64,000 nucleotides of DNA from Variovorax sp. N23 (GTDB lineage Bacteria > Pseudomonadota > Gammaproteobacteria > Burkholderiales > Burkholderiaceae_C). The stretch is from assembly GCF_025486315.1 (NCBI RefSeq), contig NZ_JAOOPY010000002.1:361501-425500 (forward strand), in the 5' to 3' direction. The notes below the pieces were generated by a model. The model did not search any database and had not been told where the DNA came from. It worked only from the letters and a program-made list of their open reading frames with translations. The position numbers and the translations under genes are program-made. Shown in pieces: positions 39,530 through 47,780 of this stretch. The stretch's first letter is position 1, and every line of letters begins with the position of its first letter.

Positions 39530-40126
39530 ATGAAAAAAACAAACCGTAATCCCAAGAAAGTTAACCGTTCCCAAGAGGCGTTTCGCTTCCCAGGTCACGC
39601 CTGGTCGACCCAGAAGGTACATGCGAACAACCCGCTGGACTCGAATCCAGTCACGGGCTACGACTACCAGAGCTTCGAAGACATCTATTTCTTCAGCACG
39701 CTCCGGCCCGAAGACATCGATCGTATCGTGACTGGACTTGAAGAGGGAGGCGCACCGCTCATCCCAGAGACCGCCCTGCATTTCACCGACTGCTATGCAC
39801 CGCTGGTTGTTGCCTTCCTGATGGAAGGCGATCTGCTTTGCAGCGGTGGCCCCAACGGGCTTCACATCGCAGCAGTCGCCTGCATGCATGTCCGCATGGA
39901 CAACCCATTGACCGCCTACGAAATCTGCCGGTTCCTGGTGGAGGAAGGCATGGATTGGCCTGGGTTCGTTGCGGTTAGCAGGCTGTGCACCGACGACGAG
40001 GTGAACGACATGTTGTGCAGCGACATCGTTCCGATCTGGCAAGAAGCCAATGCCACGTATATGGCCGCCCGCCTTGGCGACCAACTCACCGATAAAAAAA
40101 CCGGCAGTTCAGCCAAAAAAATCTAA
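39530..40126 (+). CDS. hypothetical protein, first MKKTNR gene of the replication module
   Basis: A 198-residue protein starting MKKTNRNPKKVNRS after a GGAGG site (39,520-39,524), which decides this start over an ATG 12 bp upstream. The body is acidic and hydrophobic (PLVVAFLMEGDLLCSGG, YEICRFLVEEGMDW), with no motif I recognise. Only 11 bp separate it from the next gene, which starts with the same six residues. Both precede a D5/P4-type helicase, suggesting a role in element replication or its control. Confidence 0.75.
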   Translation: MKKTNRNPKKVNRSQEAFRFPGHAWSTQKVHANNPLDSNPVTGYDYQSFEDIYFFSTLRPEDIDRIVTGLEEGGAPLIPETALHFTDCYAPLVVAFLMEGDLLCSGGPNGLHIAAVACMHVRMDNPLTAYEICRFLVEEGMDWPGFVAVSRLCTDDEVNDMLCSDIVPIWQEANATYMAARLGDQLTDKKTGSSAKKI

Positions 40127-40137
40127 GGAGACACAAC

Positions 40138-40485
40138 ATGAAAAAGACAAACAGGAAATCAAACGCCGCACAAGCTCAGACTCGTGTGAACCCCGCGCTC
40201 ACCAGCATCGTCGCATCGGTCAGCCAATTCTGCCGCCGCGAGCGGGTCAGTGCCATCGCCCTGATGGGACAGGGTTTCAGTCCTGCCCTTCTTCCACTTT
40301 TCGCTGCCCTTCGGCAATTCGAGAGGGGCGAGGTTGAGCTTGCCCTCTCGCTCCTTTGCGATTGGGAGGTGGACAACAACTCGGTCTGCGACGAACCGAT
40401 CTTCATTCCCCTGGTGCTGGAGCACAACGGCGGTCACGCCCTTCATGTGATCACCAACATCACCGACATGGCAGAGGAGGGCTGA
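40138..40485 (+). CDS. hypothetical protein, second MKKTNR gene
   Basis: A 115-residue protein with the same basic N-terminus as its neighbour (MKKTNRKSNAAQAQTR) after an AAGGAG site. The remainder is hydrophobic and acidic (FSPALLPLFAALRQFERGEVELALSLL). No known domain is recognised. It ends 3 bp before the helicase start. The two genes may be diverged paralogues or may simply share a selected translation-initiation region. Confidence 0.72.
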   Translation: MKKTNRKSNAAQAQTRVNPALTSIVASVSQFCRRERVSAIALMGQGFSPALLPLFAALRQFERGEVELALSLLCDWEVDNNSVCDEPIFIPLVLEHNGGHALHVITNITDMAEEG

Positions 40486-40488
40486 ATC

Positions 40489-41964
40489 ATGACCAAAAAA
40501 TTTACCCCTTCCCTCGTGACTTCAGCCGGCCCTGCCGTTTCCAAGAGCCACAGTACGTCGGCTTCCACGCCGGACCTGCAATATGCCAATCTGTGCAAGG
40601 ACGATCCCAACACGGCCTGCTTGAGCCGCAAGCTCTATCGCTGGAACCGCGACCACTGGCAGGTCCAAACCGCCGAGCAGTGCGAACAGGATGCCTTCGA
40701 CTGGCTCGCCAACTTTGACCCTGCCCGTGCGACGGTTTCAATGGCTCGCGCTTGTGCCGATGCCGCGAAGCTGAAGTCGGGCAGGTTGCCCGAGCCGGAG
40801 AAGGACCGCACCATCATTCCGGTTATTGGAAGCTGGCTCGTCGTGGAGGGTGACGGGTCCATCCATGCGATTGAGCCGGATCGTTCCATCGGCATTTGCC
40901 ATCGCATTCAGTCCAGCAAGCCCATTCCTCTCGGCCCATATGTGCCACAACCGCTGGATCCGGAATCACTGTTCGCCAAGTTCCTGAACAAGTCGTTGCC
41001 TGATCCACAGGTTCAAGCCTTGGTGCAGGAATACATCGGCTACACCCTCACGCCGACGGCTTCCAGGCAGCAGGCCCAAATCTGGATCGGCAACACCGGT
41101 TCCAACGGCAAGTCGACTTTGCTGAACATCGTCCGTGCTCTGCATGAGAAGGCTGCGGCGATGAGGCTGGACGGACTCAAGGGGTTCGAACTGGAGCCGA
41201 TGCTCGGTGCTTCGCTCGCCTTCTGCGACGAGGCTCCACAGGGTCATATCAATCAGCAGATTCTGAAGACCTTGATCGCCGGTGGCGAGTTGCCGATTCG
41301 CGGGCTGTACGAAAAGGGCGGCAGCTATGCCCCGCAGGCCAAGTGGATTCTGTGTACCAACCACTTGCCCAAGTTCCGCGATACCTCCACGGCATGGTGG
41401 CGCCGCTTCCATGTGATCGAGTGGAACCAACGGGTGACAGGCAGCGACATCATTCACGACCTGGACCGCCGCATCGTGAAGACCGAACTGGACCTCGTGC
41501 TGGACTGGGCATTGGCAGGACTGCAACGGTTGATCCGCCAAAAGAACTTCGCTGTTCCGCAGCAGGTGGAAGCTGCCAAGCAGAAGTCCATGCAGGAAAC
41601 GGACTCAGTGAAGGAATGGGTGGAGAACTGCGGAGTCGCGCTTTCCACATTGCCGAGCCAGATGATTAGCAAGGCCGAACTGTCTGCTCGCTATCGCGAC
41701 CACTGCGACCAACAAGGCTTGATGCCTTTCGGTCACGGTGAGTTCTGCAAGCGGCTGAATGCCATCTTTCCTACGGTCAAGGAAGACCGCCCGGTGCTCA
41801 CCGTTGACGGCAAGAAAGAGCGGGTTCGCCGTCTCGGATTGATGCTGGGCCACTTTGATGTGAGCGGCACGACGACGACTGATCCGCATGCTGAACGGGA
41901 TGCCATGCTCATGGCGAACATCCCAACGGCAGACGAGGATTTCGACCCGTTCAAGAACAGGTAA
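40489..41964 (+). CDS. D5/P4-type superfamily 3 helicase (replication)
   Basis: A 491-residue protein. The SF3 core spans about residues 185-335: Walker A GNTGSNGKST (201-210), Walker B FCDEAPQ, and the D5/P4 sensor segment WILCTNHLPKFRDTSTAWWRRF. A C-terminal winged-helix-like part (KAELSARYRDHCDQQGLMPF) follows. P4 alpha and related proteins also have an N-terminal primase; here the first 185 residues lack recognisable primase motifs, so this looks helicase-only. It probably drives autonomous replication of the element after excision. The repeat-rich 41,966-42,110 stretch follows directly. Confidence 0.88.
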   Translation: MTKKFTPSLVTSAGPAVSKSHSTSASTPDLQYANLCKDDPNTACLSRKLYRWNRDHWQVQTAEQCEQDAFDWLANFDPARATVSMARACADAAKLKSGRLPEPEKDRTIIPVIGSWLVVEGDGSIHAIEPDRSIGICHRIQSSKPIPLGPYVPQPLDPESLFAKFLNKSLPDPQVQALVQEYIGYTLTPTASRQQAQIWIGNTGSNGKSTLLNIVRALHEKAAAMRLDGLKGFELEPMLGASLAFCDEAPQGHINQQILKTLIAGGELPIRGLYEKGGSYAPQAKWILCTNHLPKFRDTSTAWWRRFHVIEWNQRVTGSDIIHDLDRRIVKTELDLVLDWALAGLQRLIRQKNFAVPQQVEAAKQKSMQETDSVKEWVENCGVALSTLPSQMISKAELSARYRDHCDQQGLMPFGHGEFCKRLNAIFPTVKEDRPVLTVDGKKERVRRLGLMLGHFDVSGTTTTDPHAERDAMLMANIPTADEDFDPFKNR

Positions 41965-41969
41965 GGCAT

Positions 41970-42018
41970 GTCCAAGCTGTCCAGGCCGGCCAGCCATTTC
42001 GATGACTTGGCCGGCCAG
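41970..42018. repeat. inverted-orientation copies of the element repeat
   Basis: GTCCAAGCTGTCCAGGCCGG (from 41970) is the reverse-orientation, imperfect copy of the repeat at 42073, and CTTGGCCGGCC (42006-42016) a partial direct copy. Together with 42073-42104 they make an inverted-repeat cluster right behind the SF3 helicase gene, a plausible location for a replication origin. Confidence 0.5.
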
Positions 42019-42072
42019 ACAGTGACGACGACTTGCTCCTCCCGCTCCGCAGCTTCCATGCGACGAAACACA

Positions 42073-42104
42073 GAAATCGCTTGGCCAGCCTGGACAGGGT
42101 GGAC
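42073..42104 (+). repeat. 32-bp direct repeat, left copy
   Basis: This 32-bp segment begins GAAATCGCTTGGCCAGCC and ends GGGTGGAC. It matches 60346-60377 at 30 of 32 positions (differences at the seventh base, G/A, and near the end, G/T). The copies are 18.27 kb apart and flank the VapD, RadC, HTH and defence genes. Confidence 0.8.
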
Positions 42105-42130
42105 ACAACATAACTTTCAAGGAAACCAAA

Positions 42131-42478
42131 ATGACACTGAACGAATTTACCCAGGCATTCAATGCTGCCTTCACGCTGCGCCAGACCAACGGTGGTTATG
42201 GCTTCACCAATGACGACGACAGCTTCGCCTTTTCGATCACCATCCGCGAAGAGGAACTGAGCTTCGGCGAGGCGATGGGCTACGGCCGCGAAAAGGAACG
42301 CCCTGTCATCGACCCTGTCGATGCCATCTTTGAAGCCTGCTACTGCGATGGTGACTCGCTGGAGGAAATCTCCATCTACGGCGGCAACTTCACCGGTGCG
42401 ACCGATGCGGAACAGCTTCGCAACCTGCTGGACATCGCATTCGCACGAGATGAAGAACAGGCGGAGGACTGGTCATGA
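42131..42478 (+). CDS. hypothetical acidic protein
   Basis: A 115-residue acidic protein (MTLNEFTQAFNAAFTLRQTN..., ending DEEQAEDWS). No family is recognised. ATG 42131 follows an AAGGAAACC site. Its stop overlaps the next gene's start as ATGA. It lies just downstream of the left direct repeat, so the repeat sits in its leader. Confidence 0.72.
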   Translation: MTLNEFTQAFNAAFTLRQTNGGYGFTNDDDSFAFSITIREEELSFGEAMGYGREKERPVIDPVDAIFEACYCDGDSLEEISIYGGNFTGATDAEQLRNLLDIAFARDEEQAEDWS

Positions 42479-43041
42479 GCGCGATCATCTGGGCCGAGAC
42501 CGATTGGCATTGCTGGCGGATGGCGGTGATGGGTTATCCGGCGAGCGAAGCCGATGACTACGAGCCGAGGCCGGCTCACGACTACCAGCCGAACTTTCGG
42601 ACCCACACCATGCACAGTGCGCTGACAGATGCCGGTGTGGCGGACCTGACGGCAGCGATCAACCGGGGCGAGAAACTCACGCGGTGGCGGCTTCAGCACT
42701 TCAGCGATGACCACGCGACAGAGCTTGAAAATCTGCTCAGTGCCGGGGCATTGGCCGAGCCTGATCCGTCATCCGTGGGCCTTGCGATGCTTGCTCATCG
42801 GCACTGGATGGAGATGGGCAACCCTCGGGTAGCGAAGGTGCTGGTGATGTACATGCTGCAGTTGCAAATGACGGCCGACGACATCGTCGATGAACTCATG
42901 AACGAGAACAGCATGTCGGGCGAGGATCGTGATGACCGCTTCGCCGCCTTCGTCGTCAACTGCCAGACAGAATTGCGACATGAGGGCTTGTCGAACCGAC
43001 TCCCACCGAAGGCCGGCGCGGAGAAGAAGGTCAAAATCTAA
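42475..43041 (+). CDS. hypothetical protein coupled to the 42,131 gene
   Basis: A 188-residue protein (MSAIIWAETDWHCWRMAVMGYPASE...). The middle is helix-rich (VGLAMLAHRHWMEMGNPRVAKVLVMYMLQ) and the end is basic (PPKAGAEKKVKI). No known domain is recognised. Overlap with the previous gene means coupled translation. It is the last plus-strand gene before the minus-strand VapD-like gene. Confidence 0.72.
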   Translation: MSAIIWAETDWHCWRMAVMGYPASEADDYEPRPAHDYQPNFRTHTMHSALTDAGVADLTAAINRGEKLTRWRLQHFSDDHATELENLLSAGALAEPDPSSVGLAMLAHRHWMEMGNPRVAKVLVMYMLQLQMTADDIVDELMNENSMSGEDRDDRFAAFVVNCQTELRHEGLSNRLPPKAGAEKKVKI

Positions 43042-43093
43042 CGGAGTGCTTCAATATCGCCGTGTCCAACAAACCGAAAATTTTCTTGAGGCG

Positions 43094-43456
43094 CTACAGC
43101 GCCGGGGTCAAATCGTTGAGTTCTTCAATGCGAAGCATCCGAAGATCCCGAACGGACGCTTTGAACCAAGGAAGCGTTGCGCTGAGAGCCTGGGCAGCGA
43201 GCACACATTGAACAGCAGTTATCGTCTCATTCCCAAAGTAGACGCTGCCTTGCTGCCATGCGAAGCCTTTTGAGACAAGGATCTTTTTGATCTCACCATA
43301 CGCGTTGGTGTACGAGGGGCCGGGGTAGGCGCCCTGTAATACCTGAGTGTCTAGGTCAAACGCGATTGCATACATACGACCTGATTCCTTCGGGAGTTGC
43401 GGCGGCAGCGTGGCCTGCTGTAGGAGCTTTTGAACGGAACTGTCAAAGTAACCCAT
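43094..43456 (-). CDS. VapD-like endoribonuclease
   Basis: A 120-residue protein. MYAIAFDLDTQVLQGAYPGP, TNAYGEIKKILVSKGFAWQQGSVYFG and WFKASVRDLRMLRIEELNDLT follow the VapD family from start to end. VapD has a Cas2-like ferredoxin fold and acts as an endoribonuclease, a toxin in some species. A 27-residue N-terminal extension (MGYFDSSVQKLLQQATLPPQ...) precedes the usual start; an AAGG-type site supports ATG 43456. No VapX-type antitoxin gene is evident next to it. A GGCGC-TACA-GCGCC hairpin overlaps its stop codon at 43090-43103. Confidence 0.87.
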   Translation of the reverse strand: MGYFDSSVQKLLQQATLPPQLPKESGRMYAIAFDLDTQVLQGAYPGPSYTNAYGEIKKILVSKGFAWQQGSVYFGNETITAVQCVLAAQALSATLPWFKASVRDLRMLRIEELNDLTPAL

Positions 43457-43850
43457 TTCACGCCCTTCGTTAATAGCGGAGCATTCTACGCAAAATGTGC
43501 CAACCAGGTTGCTGGCAGCGTCGTTGCACCGGCAGCTAGTGCCTACGGAACACGCGAGCAAAGAACTTCAGTATAAGTGATTGCTCACTTATTTTTAGGT
43601 TTTTTGGTTTTTAGCTTTTGAGCCCTCGCTTCGCTCGCTCCGGCATGTTGCACATGCCAAGTCAAGACAGGTGACGTTGGGGGTGGGCGGGCTTGCTGTT
43701 CCCTTTTACCGTAGCACGTCGTTCTCGCTGTCAAGGTCTGCGGCTGCTGCGCACCCTTGCGTCCTGCCGGCCGTCTTCGAACCCTGACAACTGCGCTGCG
43801 GCGTGCTGCTTCCGGTCTCGGGCAATTTCGCCTGATTCACGGAGCCGACC
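43457..43850. other. 394-bp gap upstream of RadC-like gene
   Basis: Between the divergent VapD-like and RadC-like genes there is no supportable gene. The left part is AT-rich (a run of T-rich sequence at 43580-43620). A perfect palindrome GGCATGT-TGC-ACATGCC lies at 43642-43658 and could be an operator. Both promoters are presumably here, but no clear -35/-10 pair was found. Confidence 0.5.
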
Positions 43851-44387
43851 ATGGCACACGACCTCTTCTCTTCGCTTGATTCATTCACCACTTCCCATGC
43901 AGGTGCTTCGGCGCTGATGGTGCGCGATGTCGCAGGCAGCTACCGTCCGGCAGGCGACGATGAAATCCTGAACGCTGCTCAATGCTTGCTGGCGAGCCGG
44001 GTGCGCGGCACCGATACGCTGTCGTCGCCGCAGATGGTCAAGGACTTCCTGAAACTTCGCCTGGCAGGGCTGGAGCACGAGGTGTTCGCTGTCCTGCACT
44101 TGGACTCGCAGCATCGGGTCGTGGAGTACGTGGAGATGTTCCGGGGCACGGTCAGCCAAACGTCGGTCTATCCACGTGAAGTGGTCAAGGATGCGTTGAA
44201 GGTCAACAGCTCGGCGGTCATCTTCGTGCACAACCATCCTTCGGGCAATGCAGAGCCGTCGCGGGCGGACGAGATGCTGACTCAAACACTGAAATCGGCG
44301 CTGTCGCTGGTGGATGTCCGGGTGATCGACCACATCATCGTGGCGGGGTGCGCAACGCTGTCCATGGCGGAGCGGGGGATGCTGTGA
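43851..44387 (+). CDS. RadC-like JAB-domain protein
   Basis: A 178-residue protein with the JAMM/MPN+ metal site: the helper Glu in EHEVFAVLHLD (about residue 76) and HNHPSGNAEPSRAD (His127, His129, Asp140). This is the stand-alone RadC domain without the helix-hairpin-helix N-terminus of chromosomal RadC, a form usual on integrative elements and plasmids. Function is unproven; a DNA-repair or anti-restriction-linked role has been proposed for the group. Confidence 0.88.
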   Translation: MAHDLFSSLDSFTTSHAGASALMVRDVAGSYRPAGDDEILNAAQCLLASRVRGTDTLSSPQMVKDFLKLRLAGLEHEVFAVLHLDSQHRVVEYVEMFRGTVSQTSVYPREVVKDALKVNSSAVIFVHNHPSGNAEPSRADEMLTQTLKSALSLVDVRVIDHIIVAGCATLSMAERGML

Positions 44388-44391
44388 TGGC

Positions 44392-44412
44392 GGAGCCTTC
44401 GGGCTCTTACTC
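44392..44412 (+). terminator. hairpin after RadC-like gene
   Basis: GAGCC-TTCG-GGCTC (44393-44406) with a stable UUCG-type loop, then CTTAC. It lies 5 bp after the RadC-like stop. The T run is short, so this is a possible terminator only. Confidence 0.4.
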
Positions 44413-44647
44413 GGCCGCGCAGAGCACCAATGGCAACCCCATGGGCAAGTAGTCGGTGAGCTTGACACCCAGTAGCGTCCGTCGACATCGCCAATCGGCC
44501 TACTCAAGCGAAATGCCGGAATTTCGCCTCTCGATCTTGCCTCTGACGCCACCGTAAAAACCTCTGTCCATGGCCCCGTTGGATCACGACTCCATGTGGG
44601 AGAATTGGCCAGACTTGGCAACCTATCGAATGCTGCATGCGCCCCTA

Positions 44648-44845
44648 ATGACTGCCACTGAATGTGAAATCCTGACGCTGGAAGAGGTCGCCGTGTACCT
44701 CAAAGCCGGGAAGCGGACGATCTACCGCCTCGCCCAAAAGGGCGAGATTCCGGCCTTCAAGCTTGGAGGCACCTGGCGGTTTCGCCGCTCTGAGCTGGAC
44801 GGTTGGATCGCTGAGAGCATCAACAACAAGAAGCCGGAGGCATAG
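44648..44845 (+). CDS. excisionase-family helix-turn-helix protein
   Basis: A 65-residue DNA-binding protein: LTLEEVAVYLKAGKRTIYRLAQKGEIPAFKLGG followed by WRFRRSELDGWI is the HTH_17/MerR-like excisionase domain. Start is uncertain; in-frame ATGs at 44570, 44594 and 44630 exist, and 44648 gives the usual family size. No Shine-Dalgarno sequence stands out. It ends 61 bp before the SNF2 helicase start, on the same strand, so it may be the first gene and regulator of the defence operon, or an excision factor for the element. Confidence 0.85.
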   Translation: MTATECEILTLEEVAVYLKAGKRTIYRLAQKGEIPAFKLGGTWRFRRSELDGWIAESINNKKPEA

Positions 44846-44906
44846 TGGTCCGGCGCCAGGTCTGCAACCAAATCACATCTGGTCAGGTACACAGGGAGGA
44901 TGGCCG

Positions 44907-47780
44907 TTGATAACTCAGCAGCTTTTGACGCAGCATCAAAGCCAGTACTACGCATGGCTTTTGACGCGGCGCGCGGCAGGCGACTCAGTGGAGTCGCTCG
45001 CATCCACTCTTGTGGACTCGCAGGTTGACCTTAACCCCCACCAAGTCGAGGCGGCGCTCTTCGCCTGTAGCAATCCACTCTCGCGCGGCGTCATCTTGGC
45101 GGACGAGGTCGGGCTCGGAAAGACCATTGAGGCCGGTCTAGTCGTCTCGCAGCGTTGGGCCGAGCGCCGCCGCCGCATCCTGATCATCGTGCCCGCCAAC
45201 CTGCGCAAGCAATGGCACCAGGAACTGCAAGAAAAGTTCAATCTACAGGGCGTGCTCCTGGAGGCCAAGAGCTACAACACGATCCGCAAGCAGGGCCGCC
45301 AGAATCCGTTTCAAGGGGCAACTGGCCCCGTCATCTGCTCCTACCAGTTCGCAAAATCAAAAGCAGCGGACATCAAGGCTGTCGACTGGGACTTGGCCGT
45401 GCTCGACGAGGCGCATCGAATGCGCAATGTCTACAAGACCAGCAACGTGATCGCCAAAACGCTGAAGGAAGCGCTAGCCCACGTCCACTCCAAAGTTCTG
45501 CTTACCGCGACCCCGCTGCAAAACTCGCTGTTGGAGCTTTACGGCTTGGTCAGCATGATCGACGACCGCGTCTTTGGTGATATCGACAGCTTCCGCTCGC
45601 AATTCACGGCGCAGCCTAAAGAACAAGCATTCGCAGCCCTGCGAGCCCGCCTCGCCACAGTTTGTAAACGCACGCTGCGTCGCCAGGTTCAGCAGTACGT
45701 GCCGTACACGGCACGCAGGGCGATCGTGGAAGAATTTACCCCCTCGACTGAGGAAAGAGAGCTGTCAGGTCTTGTCGCCGACTACCTCCGCAGACCAAAT
45801 CTCAAGGCGCTGCCAGAAGGCCAACGGCAACTGATCTCGTTGGTGCTGTGGAAGCTGCTTGCCTCATCGACCCACGCCATCGCGGGCGCATTGGAGACCA
45901 TGGCCAAGCGGCTTCAGGGTGAACTTGACGAGTCATCCGACATCCCCGACCTGGCGGAGGTGCTGGATGAGGACTATGAATCGCTAGACGAAACCGCTGA
46001 CGAGTGGGAAGGGCAAGAGGCCAGCGTCGCGTCGTCAGCCGCCAGCCAACGCGATGCAATCACCCAGGAAATCGCTGAACTGAGGCACTTCAAGGCACTG
46101 GCGACCAACATTCGTGAGAACGCAAAGGGCACCGCACTCCTGACCGCTTTGGACAAGGCATTCGCTGAGCTGGGGCGGCTCGGTGCAGCGAAGAAGGCCA
46201 TCATCTTCACTGAGTCCAAGCGCACGCAGGAATACTTGCTTTCTCTCCTGGCGGCCACGCCCTACGGTGAAGGCATCGTCTTGTTCAACGGCACCAACAG
46301 CGATGCTCGGGCCCGAGCCGTCTACGAGGATTGGATCAAGCGCCATGCCGGGACGGATCGCATTACTGGGTCCAAGACCGCTGACACCCGAGCCGCACTG
46401 GTCGAGCACTTCAAAGAGCGCGGCACAGTGATGATTGCGACCGAGGCGGGTGCCGAAGGCATCAACCTGCAGTTCTGCTCGCTGGTCATCAATTACGACC
46501 TGCCATGGAACCCGCAGCGTATCGAGCAGCGGATCGGACGCTGCCACCGCTATGGTCAACAGTTCGACGTGGTAGTAGTCAACTTCGTAGACCGCAGCAA
46601 CGAAGCTGATGCCAGGGTCTACGAACTCCTAGATCAAAAATTCCAATTGTTTGAAGGCGTATTTGGTGCAAGCGACGAGGTGCTTGGGGCCATCGGCTCC
46701 GGCGTGGATTTTGAGCGTCGCATCGCAGACATCTACCAGAACTGCCGCGACCACGAGGCAATCAAAACCAGCTTCGAGCAGTTGCAAAGAGATCTGTCTG
46801 GCGAGATCAGCGAGGCCATGGTCAAGACGCGGCAAATCCTTCTGGAGAACTTCGACGAGGAGGTCCAGGACAAACTGCGAGTTAGAGCAGTAGACAGTCG
46901 CGCGGCGCGTAGCAAGTACGAACGCATGCTGCTCGAACTGACGCGGGCCGAGTTGGCTGACTGCGCACTGTTCGACGACGACGGCTTTGTCCTTCAGCGC
47001 CTGCCTTCCGCCACCTTGTATGAGGTTGACCTGGGCCGCTATGAGCTACCTCGCCGGTCTGGCGACACGCACCTCTATCGGATCGGCCATCCGCTAGCTG
47101 AGTGGGTGGCTAAGCAGGCCAAGAGCTATGAGCTTTCAGGTACACGGCTCGTCTTTGACTACAAGGCCTACGGCACCCAGATCAGCACGCTCAAACCGTA
47201 TCGAGGCAAGAGCGGCTGGCTGACCTTGAAGCTTGTGTCGGTTGAAGCCCTTGGGAACCAAGAGCAGCGCCTAGTGGTGGCGGCCATCACGTCAGACGGC
47301 CAAGTCCTGGCAGAGGACGACCCTGAAAAGCTGCTGCGGTTGCCGGCGCGGGCGCAGCCTGCCGAGCAGGGGAGCGTCGATGTTTCCCCGCTCAGTGAGG
47401 ACGTGGCGACACGGAAATCCGCCGTGCTGCGGGAGATCAACCAACGCAACCTGGGCTACTTTGAGCAGGAAGTCCAGAAGCTCGACGCGTGGGCTGATGA
47501 CTTGAAGCTGGGCATTGAGCAGGAAATCAAGGAGATCGACCGCCAGATCAAGGAAGTGCGCCGCACGGCAGCCAGTGCCCCCACGCTGGAAGAAAAACTC
47601 TCTTGGCAAAAACAGCAGCGCGAACTGGAAACCAAGCGGGGGAAACTGCGGCGTGAACTCTTCGCCCGGCAGGATGACGTCGAGTCCCAGCGTGACGATT
47701 TAATCAGTCAATTGGAAGTGCAACTTCAGCAGCGGGTCGAGGAACGCACCCTATTTACGGTTGAATGGGAGATGAATTGA
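44907..47780 (+). CDS. SNF2-family helicase with C-terminal coiled coil (defence operon gene 1)
   Basis: A 957-residue superfamily 2 ATPase. Walker A DEVGLGKT (66-73), DEAH (167-170), LTATPLQNS (199-207) and motif VI QRIGRCHRYGQ (about 541-551) are intact. The core resembles RapA and the DrmD helicase of class 1 DISARM. Residues about 845-950 are a charged coiled coil. No ATG fits; TTG 44907 lies 6 bp after an AGGGAGGA site at 44,892-44,900, so it is the proposed start. Its stop overlaps the next ATG as TGATG. It likely translocates on dsDNA for the system. DrmA, DrmB and DrmC are not present. Confidence 0.88.
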   Translation: MITQQLLTQHQSQYYAWLLTRRAAGDSVESLASTLVDSQVDLNPHQVEAALFACSNPLSRGVILADEVGLGKTIEAGLVVSQRWAERRRRILIIVPANLRKQWHQELQEKFNLQGVLLEAKSYNTIRKQGRQNPFQGATGPVICSYQFAKSKAADIKAVDWDLAVLDEAHRMRNVYKTSNVIAKTLKEALAHVHSKVLLTATPLQNSLLELYGLVSMIDDRVFGDIDSFRSQFTAQPKEQAFAALRARLATVCKRTLRRQVQQYVPYTARRAIVEEFTPSTEERELSGLVADYLRRPNLKALPEGQRQLISLVLWKLLASSTHAIAGALETMAKRLQGELDESSDIPDLAEVLDEDYESLDETADEWEGQEASVASSAASQRDAITQEIAELRHFKALATNIRENAKGTALLTALDKAFAELGRLGAAKKAIIFTESKRTQEYLLSLLAATPYGEGIVLFNGTNSDARARAVYEDWIKRHAGTDRITGSKTADTRAALVEHFKERGTVMIATEAGAEGINLQFCSLVINYDLPWNPQRIEQRIGRCHRYGQQFDVVVVNFVDRSNEADARVYELLDQKFQLFEGVFGASDEVLGAIGSGVDFERRIADIYQNCRDHEAIKTSFEQLQRDLSGEISEAMVKTRQILLENFDEEVQDKLRVRAVDSRAARSKYERMLLELTRAELADCALFDDDGFVLQRLPSATLYEVDLGRYELPRRSGDTHLYRIGHPLAEWVAKQAKSYELSGTRLVFDYKAYGTQISTLKPYRGKSGWLTLKLVSVEALGNQEQRLVVAAITSDGQVLAEDDPEKLLRLPARAQPAEQGSVDVSPLSEDVATRKSAVLREINQRNLGYFEQEVQKLDAWADDLKLGIEQEIKEIDRQIKEVRRTAASAPTLEEKLSWQKQQRELETKRGKLRRELFARQDDVESQRDDLISQLEVQLQQRVEERTLFTVEWEMN

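Noticed and set aside
44462..44490. TTGACA at 44462-44467 as the defence operon promoter
   Set aside because: No acceptable -10 hexamer occurs 16-18 bp downstream, so a promoter cannot be claimed.
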